Source of the DNA: Alphaproteobacteria bacterium
GTDB taxonomy: Bacteria; Pseudomonadota; Alphaproteobacteria; RS24
Assembly: GCA_015163825.1 (NCBI GenBank)
Contig: JAAOIL010000080.1
Span: 1-22,880, forward strand
DNA length: 22,880 nucleotides
Direction: 5' to 3'
The number at the start of each line of letters is the position of its first letter. Position 1 is the first letter of the stretch. The position numbers and the translations under genes were made by a program. Below, piece by piece: positions 21,688 to 22,880 of the stretch. The notes beneath the pieces were generated by a model. It made no database searches and was not told where the DNA came from. It worked only from the letters and a program-made list of their open reading frames with translations.

Positions 21688-22880
21688 ATGGAGCGCTTTC
21701 ACCTAGACGCCACCACCCCAGAGGCTACCGCACAATGTGCACGGGCTTTGGCGGCATGTTTGCATAAAGGCGAATGGGTAGCGCTTGCGGGCATTGTCGG
21801 GGCGGGTAAAACCCATTTTGCACGCGCCGCGATTCATTATTTAATCGGTGCCGATGAAATCGTCCCCAGCCCTAGTTTTACATTGGTGCAATATTATGCG
21901 CATATCCTCCATGCCGATTTTTATCGTATCAGCGACCCACACGAGATTGGCGAACTAGGTATTATAGAAGATCTACCCACCCATATTGGCTTTATTGAAT
22001 GGGCGGAAAATGCCGCACAAGATAATGAGGATTTATCAATCTCACCCTCTCTATCTCCCTCTCTATCTCCCTCTATTTCGCTGGGACAGGCTGATTATCA
22101 TGTTATGTTGCAGTTTCCAGAAAACTCCAAAAATAGTGAAGATAAGAGTGAAGACACACGCATAATCACCATAGATGCCAGCCCACCCCGCCTTGCCGCG
22201 TTGCGCCATCATTATGACCGCCAATGCCAGATAGATAATTTTCTAGCAACACATAATTTTGCCGCCTATTCACGCCATATTATCGCTGGCGATGCCTCGG
22301 GCAGATCCTATCAACGGCTGATTAAAGCGGACACCAATAAAGAAAGTGTTGGGAGCGTTATCTTGATGGATTGGCAAATCGGGCAAGACACACAAGACAT
22401 CTATAATGGCGGCATAGACTATGTCCGCGCCGCCCGCTTGGCAGAAGACACTCCGGCTATGTGTCGTATTATGAAAACGCTGGCGTCCCATATTAATGTC
22501 GCCACTATTTATGCGGCAGATGAAGCGGCGGGGCTGGTCTTAGCCCAAGATTTCGGCACAGCAACCCTTGCCACCACCCCCGAAGCCGCGCGTCCCCCTA
22601 TTTATTTGGAAGCGATAGAAACATTACTGACACTACATACAATCCCCGATTTTACTCCTGATTTTTTGGGCGCCTATGATGGGGCGGTATGCGCTCATGA
22701 AGCGTCCTTATTTGTGGCATGGTATTTGCCCTATCGTGGCATAAACATAACAGAGGAAGCGGCAAAAGCATGGCATAAATTATGGCAGACGCTTGGTGAT
22801 GAATTATATGCAACAACAAAGGCGACTATTATTTTGCGGGATTATCATTCGGTTAATCTGCATTGGCAAAACTGCGCCGC
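21688..22880 (+). CDS. tsaE: TsaE ATPase fused to an aminoglycoside-phosphotransferase-like kinase, 3' end beyond window
   Basis: The frame from ATG 21688 stays open to the window end (397 complete codons), so it is 3'-truncated. Residues 1-160 are TsaE, the ATPase of the tRNA t6A37 threonylcarbamoyltransferase complex. It has P-loop GIVGAGKTHFARA (Lys41, where the usual first residues are GDLGAGKT), PSPSFTLVQYY (60-70), HADFYRISDPHEIGELGI (75-92) and IEWAENA (Glu104). A Ser/Pro linker (PSLS-PSLS-PSIS) and an acidic stretch follow. From about 180 the APH/AmgK-like kinase begins: GDASGRSYQRL (201-211), MDWQ, and catalytic LRDYHSVNLHW (Asp385, Asn390). In AmgK-type enzymes this domain phosphorylates cell-wall sugars. 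This two-domain protein is a known alphaproteobacterial type. It starts 3 bases after ahcY. Confidence 0.92.
   Translation, partial: MERFHLDATTPEATAQCARALAACLHKGEWVALAGIVGAGKTHFARAAIHYLIGADEIVPSPSFTLVQYYAHILHADFYRISDPHEIGELGIIEDLPTHIGFIEWAENAAQDNEDLSISPSLSPSLSPSISLGQADYHVMLQFPENSKNSEDKSEDTRIITIDASPPRLAALRHHYDRQCQIDNFLATHNFAAYSRHIIAGDASGRSYQRLIKADTNKESVGSVILMDWQIGQDTQDIYNGGIDYVRAARLAEDTPAMCRIMKTLASHINVATIYAADEAAGLVLAQDFGTATLATTPEAARPPIYLEAIETLLTLHTIPDFTPDFLGAYDGAVCAHEASLFVAWYLPYRGINITEEAAKAWHKLWQTLGDELYATTKATIILRDYHSVNLHWQNCA
22045..22080 (+). repeat. 12-bp tandem repeat in the TsaE-kinase linker
   Basis: CCCTCTCTATCT occurs at 22045-22056 and 22057-22068, followed by the degenerate CCCTCTATTTCG (22069-22080). 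They encode PSLS, PSLS and PSIS in the interdomain linker. Confidence 0.92.

Noticed and set aside
22270..22491. Minus-strand ORF of 73 codons near the window end
   Set aside because: It is antisense to the open TsaE-kinase frame, which has clear domain motifs on both sides.

Overview
The window is a 22.9 kb stretch of an alphaproteobacterial chromosome of moderate GC content. The assignment rests on gene content and order. A PEP carboxykinase gene (pckA) lies divergent from a ChvI/ChvG two-component system, which is followed by a short alphaproteobacterial-type HPr kinase, a mannose-family EIIA, HPr, adenosylhomocysteinase and a TsaE/phosphotransferase fusion. A second cluster carries an SCO1/SenC copper chaperone with an ActS/RegB-ActR/RegA redox two-component system. 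I cannot name the order or genus. Most of the region is ordinary, conserved housekeeping and regulatory sequence with no prophage, transposon or CRISPR array.

Layout. 1-1449: 3' part of a class A penicillin-binding protein. 1435-2094 (minus): SCO1/SenC. 2216-4859: ankyrin-repeat secreted protein, ActS and ActR. 5008-7620: RND/MMPL exporter, followed by a repeated hairpin element. 7713-8345 (minus): HAD-like hydrolase. 8438-8962: four-helix membrane protein of unknown function. 8983-9335: a 17-bp tandem array and a heavily deleted pseudogene. 9332-10435 (minus): Tat-exported nitroreductase-like protein. 10517-10593 (minus): tRNA-Arg(CCG). 10713-11693 (minus): ABC exporter ATPase without a visible permease. 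11803-14712: DNA polymerase I. 14765-16363 (minus): pckA. 16578-22880: chvI, chvG, hprK, EIIA, ptsH, ahcY and tsaE-phosphotransferase (runs off the end), all on one strand with short gaps.

How the genes work together. SenC, ActS and ActR form a known redox/copper/respiration-control module; here an ankyrin gene sits between senC and actS and overlaps actS. In the second half, ChvGI (envelope and acid sensing), the HprK-EIIA-HPr phosphorelay and divergent pckA form a known carbon/nitrogen control neighbourhood. A clear sigma70-type pckA promoter carries a 17-bp palindrome over its -35 box, a good candidate operator.

The most unusual property is an abundance of short young-looking tandem duplications. 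Those in genes have 12- or 24-bp units (actS, ankyrin signal peptide, polA linker, chvG N-terminus, tsaE linker). Those between genes have 13-, 14-, 17- or about 12-bp units. The pseudogene shows a deletion that appears to have used a 9-bp microhomology. Together these suggest replication slippage or short-repeat recombination as a frequent mutation route. I saw no clearly new multi-gene system; the best leads are the ankyrin-ActSR association, the phased TTGAAT repeats before ahcY, the repeated tRNA 3' ends and the pckA operator.
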